This document shows, one piece after another, positions 25,918-34,592 of a DNA stretch of 64,000 bases. The notes below the pieces were generated by a model. It made no database searches. It was not told where the DNA came from and saw nothing but the letters and a program-made list of their open reading frames with translations. Position 1 is the first letter of the stretch. Every line of letters starts with the position of its first letter. Both the position numbers and the translations under genes were made by a program. This stretch comes from Clostridiales bacterium Firm_18 (GTDB taxonomy: Bacteria; Bacillota; Clostridia; Monoglobales; Firm-18): the NCBI GenBank assembly GCA_001604215.1, contig LVAX01000072.1:86913-150912 (forward strand), written 5' to 3'.

Positions 25918-26014
25918 CACATGTATCCTAATCAGAAATTATTTTTGAAAATATTTTAAAAAACCCTTGACAAATTCCTAATAGGATACTATAATGGAAG
26001 TATCCTATTAGGAC
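25897..26014. promoter_or_regulatory. Array of four phage operators
   Basis: Four copies of a short palindromic motif close to TATCCTATTAGGA lie at 25897-25910, 25923-25936, 25975-25989 and 26000-26014. The last is the most symmetric. Copies 1 and 3 sit inside the spacers of the two divergent promoters, the layout expected for a CI/Cro switch. Confidence 0.75.
25967..25995 (+). promoter_or_regulatory. Early lytic promoter, perfect consensus
   Basis: TTGACA (25967-25972), 17 bases, TATAAT (25990-25995). The spacer holds operator copy 3, so repressor binding would occlude polymerase. It drives the Cro-like gene and the early operon. Confidence 0.8.
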
Positions 26015-26038
26015 ACACAAGGAAGGAGAGGTGATAAA

Positions 26039-26245
26039 GTGTTTGATAAATTAAAGCAAATTAGGCTAAGCAAAAACATAAGCGCAGAGCAAATGGCTTG
26101 TGTTCTTGGCTTGGAAACAAAGGCTGCATATTACAAGAAAGAGGCAGGGAACGTCAAATTTTCTCTTGATGATGCTAAAAAAATTGCTGATTTCTTCAAT
26201 ATGCCAATTGAGGACATTTTTTTTGACAATGAAGTGTCCCAATAG
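26039..26245 (+). CDS. Cro-like XRE family regulator
   Basis: 68 residues, GTG start after GGAAGGAGAGGTGA. A single helix-turn-helix (ISAEQMACVLGLETKAAYYKKE) and a short tail containing DDAKKIADFFNMPIEDIFF. It is the first gene of the rightward early operon, the usual Cro position. Its 3' end contains a fifth operator-like site at about 26236-26250. Confidence 0.82.
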   Translation: MFDKLKQIRLSKNISAEQMACVLGLETKAAYYKKEAGNVKFSLDDAKKIADFFNMPIEDIFFDNEVSQ

Positions 26246-26293
26246 GAAATCATCTTGTGTTTTATATTCTAACATGAAAGGCGGGTGGAATAA

Positions 26294-26788
26294 ATGGGGG
26301 CTCATCCTACGAAAGCGGCAGGAAATATGTATTATCAATGTAGGAAACAGGCTGCATTATACAATGACAAACTAAACAGCCGGGAAGGAGCTGCAGAACT
26401 GTTAAATATTTCTCCATCTACATTAGCTGACTACGAGCTTGGCCTTACGAAGGTTGTTCCTGTCGATAAAGTGGTACTTATGGCCGACACCTACAATGCC
26501 CCAGAACTACGAAACTATTATTGCACCAACGAATGTCCGATTGGCAGAGATAGTGTCCCCAAATTAGAGGTCAGAGAGCTTGATAGGCTTACTATCAAGG
26601 TGCTGGCGGCCTTTAACGAAACCGTGGCAATAAAGCAGGATTTAATCAATATTGCTGAGGATGGAGTTATAACGGACAATGAGATTCCAATACTGAAGAA
26701 AATTCTTGACAACCTTGACAAACTGTCGATATCAGCGCAAGAGTTGAAATTATGGGCAGAAAAAACAATCCTTTCAGGGAACATTTAG
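26294..26788 (+). CDS. Second phage HTH regulator
   Basis: 164 residues. The N-terminal XRE-like helix-turn-helix is NSREGAAELLNISPSTLADYE; a conserved four-cysteine-poor middle (YYCTNECPIG) follows and the C-terminal half is helical. Similar proteins follow cro in many Clostridia prophages. The ATG follows GCGGGTGG. Its target is unknown. Confidence 0.7.
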   Translation: MGAHPTKAAGNMYYQCRKQAALYNDKLNSREGAAELLNISPSTLADYELGLTKVVPVDKVVLMADTYNAPELRNYYCTNECPIGRDSVPKLEVRELDRLTIKVLAAFNETVAIKQDLINIAEDGVITDNEIPILKKILDNLDKLSISAQELKLWAEKTILSGNI

Positions 26789-26832
26789 CTTTCAGCAATA
26801 TGCAAAAAATGAAGAGCAAAGGAGGTACCGTC

Positions 26833-27057
26833 ATGGTTTGTACAAGTGCATTTTATACAGTTAAGGAAGTGGCTGCGATATTAGGCATTGCCGAATCAAC
26901 TGCTTATCAAGTTGTACAAAAAATGAACAAGGAAATCGAAAAGGAAGGCGGTTACTATGTTCGTGGCAAAGTCAACAAAAAGATTTTTCGTGAAAAGTAT
27001 CGCCTTGACGAATCAGACATTGTTTTTCAAGACAACACGGTAAAAGCTGCAAATTAA
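26833..27057 (+). CDS. Excisionase-like HTH protein
   Basis: 74 residues from ATG 26833, after AAAGGAGGT; an upstream in-frame start at 26752 would overlap the previous gene. A MerR/Xis-like winged helix is visible (FYTVKEVAAILGIAESTAYQVVQKM), and the C-terminal part is basic and then acidic. It may serve as Xis or as a DNA-binding accessory protein. Confidence 0.65.
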   Translation: MVCTSAFYTVKEVAAILGIAESTAYQVVQKMNKEIEKEGGYYVRGKVNKKIFREKYRLDESDIVFQDNTVKAAN

Positions 27058-27078
27058 TCTGTAAAGGAGTTGATGCGA

Positions 27079-27243
27079 TTGCTCTTTAAGACTTGTTCGC
27101 TTTGTGGGGCAAATTTAGACCCGGGGGAACATTGCGACTGTTTAAAATCATCAGAAAGGGAGGGAAAAAAGAATGAATACATCGGTAGGGATACAGAAGT
27201 CAAAAAGCAGATGGCTTTTGACTTCTACAAAGAAACGCCTTAG
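27079..27243 (+). CDS. Small Cys-rich phage protein
   Basis: 54 residues from TTG 27079 (9 bases after AAAGGAG) or 56 from ATG 27073 (3 bases after it). The N-terminus has a metal-binding pattern (CSLCGANLDPGEHCDC). Similar mini-zinc proteins recur in Firmicute phages. The 3' part overlaps the next gene by 71 bases in another frame. Confidence 0.6.
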   Translation: MLFKTCSLCGANLDPGEHCDCLKSSEREGKKNEYIGRDTEVKKQMAFDFYKETP

Positions 27244-27457
27244 AAGATTGGCTCTTGCATTATTAAAACTTATTGCAACAATGCTTCCTGCCAGCGTCGC
27301 TTTTGGGGTTGCGTTTAAAATATTTGAGCCTATCGCAGCTACAGAGCGTGGCTATTATGGTGCGATTGGCGGGGAAATATTTATTGCTATTGCCATTTTT
27401 GTAGTGGTCTTTCAATATTCCCGATTCTTTATTGATTCTTTAACTGATAGGAGATGA
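27173..27457 (+). CDS. Small phage membrane protein
   Basis: 94 residues with a basic N-terminus and two hydrophobic helices (LIATMLPASVAFGVAFKIF and GEIFIAIAIFVVVFQY). ATG 27173 follows GGGAGGGAAAAAAG. The first 24 codons overlap the preceding Cys-rich ORF. Function unknown. Confidence 0.6.
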   Translation: MNTSVGIQKSKSRWLLTSTKKRLRRLALALLKLIATMLPASVAFGVAFKIFEPIAATERGYYGAIGGEIFIAIAIFVVVFQYSRFFIDSLTDRR

Positions 27458-27463
27458 GAAGAT

Positions 27464-27706
27464 GTGGCAGTAGCAAGATGTAGGAGGTGTCGCCGGATAT
27501 TAAAAATTCCTGAAAGCATCGAGGCTGGCTATGGTAGTTATTGCTATCGGTTATTGTTTGGCAAGACAATAAAGCCTAACCGAAACAAAGTAACTATTAC
27601 TTCACGAGGAAGAATGACGAGAATTGCACACCCGAACAGCAGTGAGATTGCCGGACAATTGTCAATTGATAATGTTTTTGAAGGCGAGGTGAATGTTTTT
27701 GAATGA
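27464..27706 (+). CDS. Small zinc-finger-like phage protein
   Basis: 80 residues, GTG start after TAGGAGATGAG. The N-terminus has CRRCRRILKIPESIEAGYGSYC, a CxxC...C pattern seen in small phage proteins, and the rest is a short beta-rich tail. It overlaps the next start by 14 bases. Confidence 0.6.
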   Translation: MAVARCRRCRRILKIPESIEAGYGSYCYRLLFGKTIKPNRNKVTITSRGRMTRIAHPNSSEIAGQLSIDNVFEGEVNVFE

Positions 27707-27983
27707 CTTGAAGGCTTTAGCAGAAAAATACGCAAAATCAGAAATCACAGACCAAGAGATGTCTACGGCATTGCCGCAGGCAGAACGTAAGCTTAAATTG
27801 ATCATCAGCAGAGAGGGAGACGAGAACGGCATAAGGAGAAAACCTTTTTATATTGCACAGCTTATTGCCGAAATAGTGGCTTTGGACAGAATGTCAAGCT
27901 TTCTGATAAATGTATCATTTTTGACACAAAGCGAAAGAGAGCACCCAGCACAAGGCCGCAATGCTCCCACAGACCATTATTAG
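27693..27983 (+). CDS. Hypothetical early phage protein
   Basis: 96 residues, ATG preceded by GAGGTGA. Helical, with no membrane segment and no recognised motif. Position in the early operon is the only clue. Confidence 0.6.
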   Translation: MFLNDLKALAEKYAKSEITDQEMSTALPQAERKLKLIISREGDENGIRRKPFYIAQLIAEIVALDRMSSFLINVSFLTQSEREHPAQGRNAPTDHY

Positions 27984-28029
27984 TATATCATGGAAATTTA
28001 AAAAAATCAATACTTTTAGGAGGATTTGT

Positions 28030-29112
28030 ATGAATAAATCATTGACTGAAATTAAAGAAAAATATAAAAGCTGTAATTTGCTCATGCCGTTGACAACGGA
28101 AGCGCAGCTTAACCCATTTTATAAATTGGTAGTCATGGAGGTCCAGGCTGATACTTCGGAACACTCCGGTGACATTTTCAAGGTAGGCTCTATACAGAGT
28201 GGGAAAACATGGGTTGACGTTTATTCTCCGGCAAAGCCATTGCTTATGAAGCTTGCTGCCGCCGCCGGGATACAGTTCGATCCTGCCAATACTTACGGAA
28301 CGTATATAAGCAAAAACTGTTATAAGGCAAAAGCTTATGGCGCTTTGCGTATGCCGGATGGAACTGGAAAAACGCATTGTGACGAAAAGGTAATTAATCT
28401 TGATGATGAAGAAGATAAACTCCGTTTGGAATTCTTGGACAAATCTATTCAAGGAATAACAGATCCAAAGGCTGCAAAAGAAGCAGAAAAACTCTTTAAA
28501 GGAAAGTGGATTGATTCACAGGACAAATACGGTAAGCCATGCAAGGCATACAAAATCGATGAAAGCGATCGGCAAGCTTATATTGAGCGTGGTGTTCTTG
28601 TAAATATGACACTTTTGAGAAAAACGTTTGCGGAAAAGGCTATGACCGGCGCAATCTTGAGGGTTGTTCGGGCGTTAATAGGCTTAAAAGGGACTTACAC
28701 CTTGGAGGAACTGAAAAAGCCTTTTGCGATCCCGCGTGTTACCTTTGCTCCCGATTATTCCGACCCAACAGTAAGGAGTGCAATGCTTGAGCAGGGCATT
28801 AGCTCTATGGGAAATATGTTTGGCAGTCCCAATATTCTTCCGGAGGCGGTGCCGGAAAAACAAGATATCATAGGCAATAATTTTAATCCGGAAGAATTTG
28901 TTGACAATGAAGCCTTTGCATCTAACGCAATAGATAATCCTGCCGGCGAATTTGATTTGCCGCCGGAGCCGGAGCTAGAGTCTGTACCCGAAGAACAGCC
29001 AAACGTTTTGCGGTGTGAGCTTTGCGAAAGGGAAATTTCCGAAAAGGTCGCAAATTACAGCACAAAACAGTATAAAAGGATGTTATGTATGTCCTGTCAA
29101 AAGGAGGTTTAA
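28030..29112 (+). CDS. Putative phage recombination/annealing protein with C-terminal zinc ribbon
   Basis: 360 residues from ATG 28030, after AGGAGG; the longer in-frame start at 27961 has no ribosome binding site. The N-terminal domain (QLNPFYKLVVMEVQAD, KLAAAAGIQFDP) and the helical region around KAMTGAILRVVRALIGLK resemble phage single-strand annealing proteins. The C-terminus is a four-cysteine zinc ribbon (CELCEREI...CMSCQKE). Its position upstream of an SbcCD-type nuclease supports a role in recombination. The family assignment is inference. Confidence 0.45.
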   Translation: MNKSLTEIKEKYKSCNLLMPLTTEAQLNPFYKLVVMEVQADTSEHSGDIFKVGSIQSGKTWVDVYSPAKPLLMKLAAAAGIQFDPANTYGTYISKNCYKAKAYGALRMPDGTGKTHCDEKVINLDDEEDKLRLEFLDKSIQGITDPKAAKEAEKLFKGKWIDSQDKYGKPCKAYKIDESDRQAYIERGVLVNMTLLRKTFAEKAMTGAILRVVRALIGLKGTYTLEELKKPFAIPRVTFAPDYSDPTVRSAMLEQGISSMGNMFGSPNILPEAVPEKQDIIGNNFNPEEFVDNEAFASNAIDNPAGEFDLPPEPELESVPEEQPNVLRCELCEREISEKVANYSTKQYKRMLCMSCQKEV

Positions 29113-29115
29113 TGT

Positions 29116-29523
29116 ATGTTTATAGTTAATCAAAGTGGCACAAACAGCATCAATGTGGATTTTATAGAACAGATCGTTGCAACAGAAGGAAAATGCGGAT
29201 ACTTTTCAACAGATACAAAGCAAAAAGAAGTGCCGAGAATAATTGCTGTAATTGACAGCAAGGAAGAAGTTTTGGGCGAATATGAAACCCTTGCAGAAGC
29301 TAAAAAAGTATTGTCGCTTATCTCGCTTTTTATAAACAAGAATTTCTTTAAAATTGAAATGCCTCCTGGAGGGTTTCTTAAACACGCTGAAAAGGTAAAA
29401 GCCATGATGAACAATGAGAGTATAGAAAAATCCCTTATGCGGATTATAGAGGATGTTTTAAAGTCAGACAACAAAGCTCCCTTCGGCTCGTTTTCTTTCG
29501 ATTTCAGAAAGGGGGAAAGTTAG
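29116..29523 (+). CDS. Hypothetical early phage protein
   Basis: 135 residues, mixed alpha/beta, no recognised motif. Its first half has a short beta segment (RIIAVIDSKEEVLGEYETL) and its second half is helical. It starts 4 bases after the putative annealing gene and ends one base before the DUF3846 gene, so it belongs to the same transcript. Confidence 0.6.
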   Translation: MFIVNQSGTNSINVDFIEQIVATEGKCGYFSTDTKQKEVPRIIAVIDSKEEVLGEYETLAEAKKVLSLISLFINKNFFKIEMPPGGFLKHAEKVKAMMNNESIEKSLMRIIEDVLKSDNKAPFGSFSFDFRKGES

Positions 29524-29524
29524 T

Positions 29525-29893
29525 ATGAAGGTAATCAAAATTGATACAGAATCAACTCTTTCAGTAATGGAAATTGCCGCTCCCATAGGCGAAAACCTTA
29601 GAAAAGAGTTAGACGGTTATATAGAACTGGTACACCCTATGGGACTTTCTCGACCATATTGTATGGTGGTAGACGAGGAGGGGCTTCTTAAAGCCCTTCC
29701 CGACAATCCAGTCGGATACTATTTATATGGTACGCATTTACACGGAAACCCCATTGTAGGAAATATATTTATTCTCAAAGAAGTTTATGGGGATTTTGCT
29801 GGTCTTAGTGATGAAGAAGCGGAAATCCTTAGCGGGCAGCTTTCCCCTATTGCAGAAACATTTAAAAATGCAAAGGAGGCCGGAATTATATGA
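29525..29893 (+). CDS. DUF3846 family protein
   Basis: 122 residues matching the DUF3846 pattern: an N-terminal beta strand, LRKELDGYIELVHPM, a central MVVDEEG...ALPDNPVG, and NPIVGNIFIL. The biochemical role of the family is unknown; it is widespread in phages and plasmids. Its stop overlaps the next start in ATGA. Confidence 0.7.
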   Translation: MKVIKIDTESTLSVMEIAAPIGENLRKELDGYIELVHPMGLSRPYCMVVDEEGLLKALPDNPVGYYLYGTHLHGNPIVGNIFILKEVYGDFAGLSDEEAEILSGQLSPIAETFKNAKEAGII

Positions 29894-32800
29894 AAATTTT
29901 ACATACGGCTGATTGGCATATAGGAAACTTTCCCGGACCGGAAAAGGACGGACAAAACCTTAGGGCTATAGACACTATGAATTGTCTAAACCACATGTGC
30001 AAAATAGCCGAGGAAGAAAAGCCTGATGTTATTGTTGTTTCGGGAGATATATTCCATCAAGCTCGTGTTTGGGCGGATCGTGGACTGAGCGAAGTTAGGT
30101 ATGCAATTAAAATCATTGAAGAGCTTGCTCAAATATGCCCAATTATAGTATTGCGTGGCACTCCAAACCACGATGGTGAGGAACAATTTGAACTGTTAAA
30201 GGAACACTTTGAGAGCTTCCATGGCGTTGAAATTGTCACCGAGCCAAAAGTAATACATGTTCTTGTAGATATTGAACCATTCCTTGCAAAAACTGTTGAG
30301 ATTGCCTGCCTTCCTGGGTTTGACAGAGGTGTTTACCGTGCAAAGTTTCCGGGATTGTCAAAAGAAGAAGAAAATCAGGCGATCACCGAAGAACTTAGCA
30401 AAAGCATTATGGCACTAAAGGCGCAATGCAAGCCTTCTATGCCGTCTATATTAATATCTCATTATACAGTACCCGGAAGCAATACCGAAAGCGGACAGGT
30501 GCAGTTTTTCTCACAGCTTGAGCCGGTTATACTTCCCGAAACACTTGATGCAGCAAACTTTGATTTGGTTGCTTTAGGACACATTCACCGGCCGCAACAG
30601 GTGCCAAGCTGCAAAAACACATTTTATTCTGGTGCGATAAATTCATTTAATTTCAATGACGAAGGCCAAGAGCGCGGATTTTGGATACATCATTTCGAAG
30701 ATTGCAAACGACCTTGGCTTACAGATTCCGAATTTCATAAGACGCCTTCCCGCGAATTCAAAACAATAAAGCTCGATGATGAAACCGTAGCTCTTTATAA
30801 TGTTGCCGGCTTTGAAATGATAGCTGATGAAAATATTTATAGTGCCAAAGACTGTATTGTAAGGGTTTTGTATTCCTGTACTGAAGAAGAAAGCAAGGCT
30901 TTCAACAGGGCGGCGCTGGAACGAGAGTTATATGAGAAAGTTGGCGTATTCTGGGTAGCCGAAATTACACCTGATAATATAACCGTTGACATCAGCAGGG
31001 ATAAGTTGTCGGAACAGTCGAATCCGGAAGTAAATCTCATTAACTATCTCAAAGGGAAAGCCTTTAACAGTGAAAAAATAGCGGAAATTGTTGAGATTGC
31101 AAGGCCTATTATTTCAGAAGCCCTTGCCAATGGCATTACTTCAAGGCTGACAGGTGTTTTCGTGCCTATTGAGATTGAAGTAAAAAATTATCGCAATTAC
31201 GTAGAAGAGCGTTTCAATTTTAAAGATATTACTTTTTGCACCATAAACGGAAAAAATGGCGCCGGCAAATCCTCGTTATTCATGGATGCCATTTTGGATT
31301 GCTTATATGAAGAGCCTCGCGAAGGCGAATTAACTGCCTGGATAAGAGCAGATGAAAATGCTCGAAGCGGATCGATATCATTCACCTTTGCAATTGGTGA
31401 TAAAACTTTCCGAGTGGTAAGAACTCGCACAAAGTCCGGAAAGGCAACATTGAATTTGTCGGAGTTGGTTGATGGCGAGTGGGAAAACCGTTCAAAAGAG
31501 AAAATTCGCGATACCCAAGAGGATATTATTAACTTGCTCGGCATGGACAGTTTGACCTTCCGCTCTTGCGCTCTTATTATGCAGGATCAATATGGATTGT
31601 TTTTGCAAGCTGATAAAGAAAGCCGTATGACGATCCTCGGAAACATCCTTGGGCTTGGCATATACGGGGATATGGAAAACTTGGCAAGGGCTCGTTTGTC
31701 CGACCTAAATAGGAAAATATTATTTGCAAAAAACGATATTGCAAACCTGCAAAACAACCTTTCGTCATACGGTGATCCTCGCTATGAAATAGAAATTAAG
31801 CAGGGCAGTATAAAGCACCATGAAGCTAAGAAAGAGGAATTAATGAAGGAGCGTGACATAGTTAATATTGCATTAAATAGCAAGCTAGAGCAGGCGGAAA
31901 GAGCTCGAAAACTTGAAGACAGTATAAATACCTTAAGAGAAAAAGAAACTGCTATACAGGCTAAATTAAAGGAACAAAACTCTATTGTAGCCGGGTCTGA
32001 AATCTTATTGGCACAAGAGCCTGAAATTCAAGAGAAAATTGCCCGTATAAAAGCCCTTGAGGCAAAGGAAAAAGAGCTTGTAACGCAAAAAACCCTTTAT
32101 GACAGCAAGGTTGAGGAAATCAAGGCCACAGAGTCGGAAGTAGTTCTTGCAAAAAAGCAGCTTGATGCTGAAATACAGCTGAAAATCAATGTTGTAGCAC
32201 AAATAGATGCCTTAAAAACAAGGCTGGAGAAAGGCACTGAGCTGAAGCTTGCTGCCGAGGAATATGCTTCTAAGTCGGATCAGCTTTCAAAAATGGAGCA
32301 ACTTTCGACAGAGTATATAAAGCTGTCAAACCAGATGGATTTAGAGCAAAAAAAATTGACAGAGTTAAAAATATCCTTTAACAATGAGGCCTCATCAAGA
32401 AAAGCCATATTGGCTGATTATGAGAGAAAAACAAATATTCTTTCAGAAAGTAATTGTATTGATATTGAAAGAGCCAACTGTAAATTCCTTGCCGATGCAA
32501 AACAAGCAGCAGCGCAAATCGAAACATATCGCGCTGAATGCACAGTATGGAAGGAAGAGAAAAAAAAACGAATTGAGCAAGCTGCCGAACTCGTTGCTGA
32601 ATTATCTAAAAAACGAAACGATTTAGGCTTTAATGCGAACGAAGTATCTAATCTAAGGGCTGAATTGGCGAGGCTTGAACCATTAAAAAAGGAATACGAT
32701 GATTTATCGGCCGCAGAAGTCGAAATTAGGCAATTGGAGATGCGTTTGGCAGACATTGATGTTTCATTATCTAACTCTCAACAACGGCTTGCACAGACAA

Positions 32801-33759
32801 AGGAAAAGCTTGAAAACACACAACAACAATTGGTGGAGTGTCAAGAAAGTGCTCTAGAGTACAATGCTGTTGTATCAGAGTTATCAAGACTGCAGGAATG
32901 GAAGGAAAAAGAAAAAATGCTCCCGGTATATCGTGAAAGGATGGCCAATGCAAAAGTAAGGATAGTGGAGTTGACAGAAGAAAACTCTGCAATTAATGCA
33001 GAGATTACAAACCTGCAAAACGAGCTGTTTGTATTAAAGCAATCCCTGGATGGCATGGAAGATTTGAAATCACAAATTGAACTGCTTGATAATGAAATCT
33101 TAACAGTGCAGAAGGATATTGATGTCTTATTAACGGAAATAGGAACTCTCCAAAAAACATTGGAAGACATTAAAAAGACAGAGGCTCAAATATCGGAATT
33201 GCGTAAGTGCATAAGCGCAGATTCAGACTGTGCAGCAAACTATGAGATTTTAAAAAATGCATTTTCGCAGGACGGCATACCACACAATATTATCCGGTCA
33301 ATTGTTCCAATGCTAACAGCCACATCCAACACAATACTGGGTCAAATGACGGGCGGAAAAATGGGGATGCAGTTTGTTACCGATAAAGTTCTTAAATCGA
33401 ACAAGAAAGAAGTTGTAACCCTCGACATTGTGATTGAGGAATACGGGAAGGATACCTTACCATACCTTTCAAAATCTGGCGGAGAGAAAGTAAAAGCCTC
33501 GCTTTCGGCAATATTGGCCCTTGCAGAAATTAAAAGCACACAGGCAGGGATACAGCTTGGAATGTTGTTCATTGATGAGCCTCCCTTCCTTGATGACGAA
33601 GGGACACAAGCGTACTGTGATGCGTTAGAAACCATACAACAAAGATATAGTGACCTTAAAATTATGGCTATTACTCACGATCCGACATTCAAGGCTCGTT
33701 TTCCGCAAAACCTGGATATTGTAAAAACCGAAAATGGAAGCAGGGTTATATTTGCGTGA
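29890..33759 (+). CDS. Fused SbcD-SbcC (Mre11-Rad50-like) nuclease-ATPase
   Basis: One 1289-residue frame carries both partners of the SbcCD complex. Residues 1-370 are a calcineurin-like nuclease: D8 and H10 (TADWH), D53 (SGDIFH), N93-H94 (TPNHD), H191 (ISHY) and GHIH at 230-233. Residues 425 to the end are SbcC/Rad50: Walker A GKNGAGKS at 454-461, long coiled coils, ABC signature SGGE at 1196-1199, Walker B MLFIDE ending at 1230, and H1263. The apex of the coiled coil has C856 and C864 (C-x7-C) in place of the usual CPxC hook. These complexes trim hairpins and DNA ends, here probably supporting phage recombination or replication. Confidence 0.9.
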   Translation: MKILHTADWHIGNFPGPEKDGQNLRAIDTMNCLNHMCKIAEEEKPDVIVVSGDIFHQARVWADRGLSEVRYAIKIIEELAQICPIIVLRGTPNHDGEEQFELLKEHFESFHGVEIVTEPKVIHVLVDIEPFLAKTVEIACLPGFDRGVYRAKFPGLSKEEENQAITEELSKSIMALKAQCKPSMPSILISHYTVPGSNTESGQVQFFSQLEPVILPETLDAANFDLVALGHIHRPQQVPSCKNTFYSGAINSFNFNDEGQERGFWIHHFEDCKRPWLTDSEFHKTPSREFKTIKLDDETVALYNVAGFEMIADENIYSAKDCIVRVLYSCTEEESKAFNRAALERELYEKVGVFWVAEITPDNITVDISRDKLSEQSNPEVNLINYLKGKAFNSEKIAEIVEIARPIISEALANGITSRLTGVFVPIEIEVKNYRNYVEERFNFKDITFCTINGKNGAGKSSLFMDAILDCLYEEPREGELTAWIRADENARSGSISFTFAIGDKTFRVVRTRTKSGKATLNLSELVDGEWENRSKEKIRDTQEDIINLLGMDSLTFRSCALIMQDQYGLFLQADKESRMTILGNILGLGIYGDMENLARARLSDLNRKILFAKNDIANLQNNLSSYGDPRYEIEIKQGSIKHHEAKKEELMKERDIVNIALNSKLEQAERARKLEDSINTLREKETAIQAKLKEQNSIVAGSEILLAQEPEIQEKIARIKALEAKEKELVTQKTLYDSKVEEIKATESEVVLAKKQLDAEIQLKINVVAQIDALKTRLEKGTELKLAAEEYASKSDQLSKMEQLSTEYIKLSNQMDLEQKKLTELKISFNNEASSRKAILADYERKTNILSESNCIDIERANCKFLADAKQAAAQIETYRAECTVWKEEKKKRIEQAAELVAELSKKRNDLGFNANEVSNLRAELARLEPLKKEYDDLSAAEVEIRQLEMRLADIDVSLSNSQQRLAQTKEKLENTQQQLVECQESALEYNAVVSELSRLQEWKEKEKMLPVYRERMANAKVRIVELTEENSAINAEITNLQNELFVLKQSLDGMEDLKSQIELLDNEILTVQKDIDVLLTEIGTLQKTLEDIKKTEAQISELRKCISADSDCAANYEILKNAFSQDGIPHNIIRSIVPMLTATSNTILGQMTGGKMGMQFVTDKVLKSNKKEVVTLDIVIEEYGKDTLPYLSKSGGEKVKASLSAILALAEIKSTQAGIQLGMLFIDEPPFLDDEGTQAYCDALETIQQRYSDLKIMAITHDPTFKARFPQNLDIVKTENGSRVIFA

Positions 33760-33774
33760 TGATTATCGGGAAAG

Positions 33775-33807
33775 GCAGGGGATTTTCTTCCCCTGCGAAC
33801 CCCGCAG
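33775..33807 (+). promoter_or_regulatory. Two overlapping hairpins before the replication gene
   Basis: GCAGGGG/CCCCTGC (33775-33796, 8-base loop) and CTGCG/CGCAG (33793-33807) share bases, so only one can form. The second touches the AGGAGGTGAG ribosome binding site (33806-33815). Confidence 0.35.
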
Positions 33808-33818
33808 GAGGTGAGAAT

Positions 33819-34592
33819 ATGCCAAATAGAATAATTAAGGAATCTATATGCACAAGTGATAGTATTGATCAGCTTTCTTGGTTTGAAGAAGTGTTCTTCT
33901 ATAGATTGATAGTGAACTGTGATGATTATGGGCGATTCGATGCGAGGTTACCGATATTGAAGTCGAGATTGTTCCCGCTTAAAAGCGTAACGGAAAAGCA
34001 AATTGAGGATGCTCTAAATAAGTTATCGACGGTAGGCATTGTCTTAGTATATGAATACGAGAATAGACCGTTCCTACAATTGGTATCTTGGGAGAGGCAT
34101 CAAACCATTAGAAATAAAAAGAGTAAATACCCATCTCCGACTGATGGTGTACCGTTGAAAGAAATTGAAATCAATTGCAATCAATTGAGTGCAAATGTTC
34201 CCGTAATCCAATCCAATCCGAATTCAATCCAATCCGAATCAGAATCCGATAGTTTGCCCGGAGCAACTGAAGTTACTCCCGGGCCGGAGCCTGTTGTGCA
34301 AATAATTCTGAATGACAAATCTCTTTATGGGATTACTCAGAAACAAATTGACCACTGGAGAGAGCTATACCCGGCTGTTGATGTCCTTCAAGAATTGCGG
34401 AAAATGCAGGGTTGGGCTGAGGCTAATCCCTCAAAGAGGAAAACACGCCGCGGGGTCTTGCGTTTCATAACAAATTGGTTGGCCAAAGAACAGGATAAAG
34501 GAGGTGCAGTGGGTGGATTCAATAGGCAATATAATGGGCAAAATTCCAGTGCCCCAAGCAGCTTCCAAGCAAGCAAGGGATTTAGAAAATAA
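33819..34592 (+). CDS. Phage replication initiator, DnaD-like
   Basis: 257 residues from ATG 33819 after AGGAGGTGAG. The N-terminal winged-helix domain (WFEEVFFYRLIVNCDDYGRF, KQIEDALNKLSTVGIV) is typical of phage replisome organisers. A Ser/Asn/Gln-rich linker (about residues 127-155) is encoded by tandem repeats. The C-terminal DnaD-like part includes QGWAEANPSKRKT and RRGVLRFITNWLAKEQ. It lies directly before the helicase loader, like lambda O before P. It probably binds the phage origin. Confidence 0.8.
   Translation: MPNRIIKESICTSDSIDQLSWFEEVFFYRLIVNCDDYGRFDARLPILKSRLFPLKSVTEKQIEDALNKLSTVGIVLVYEYENRPFLQLVSWERHQTIRNKKSKYPSPTDGVPLKEIEINCNQLSANVPVIQSNPNSIQSESESDSLPGATEVTPGPEPVVQIILNDKSLYGITQKQIDHWRELYPAVDVLQELRKMQGWAEANPSKRKTRRGVLRFITNWLAKEQDKGGAVGGFNRQYNGQNSSAPSSFQASKGFRK
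34209..34240 (+). repeat. Tandem 16-bp repeat inside the initiator gene (candidate origin iterons)
   Basis: CAATCCAATCCGAATT (34209-34224) and CAATCCAATCCGAATC (34225-34240) match at 15 of 16 bases, with a partial third copy after. Just upstream ATCAATTG occurs twice (34169-34188). Confidence 0.6.

Noticed and set aside
25897..26014. Short CRISPR-like array from the repeated TATCC motif
   Set aside because: Only four imperfect 14-15 base palindromes with unequal spacing and embedded promoters; they are operators.
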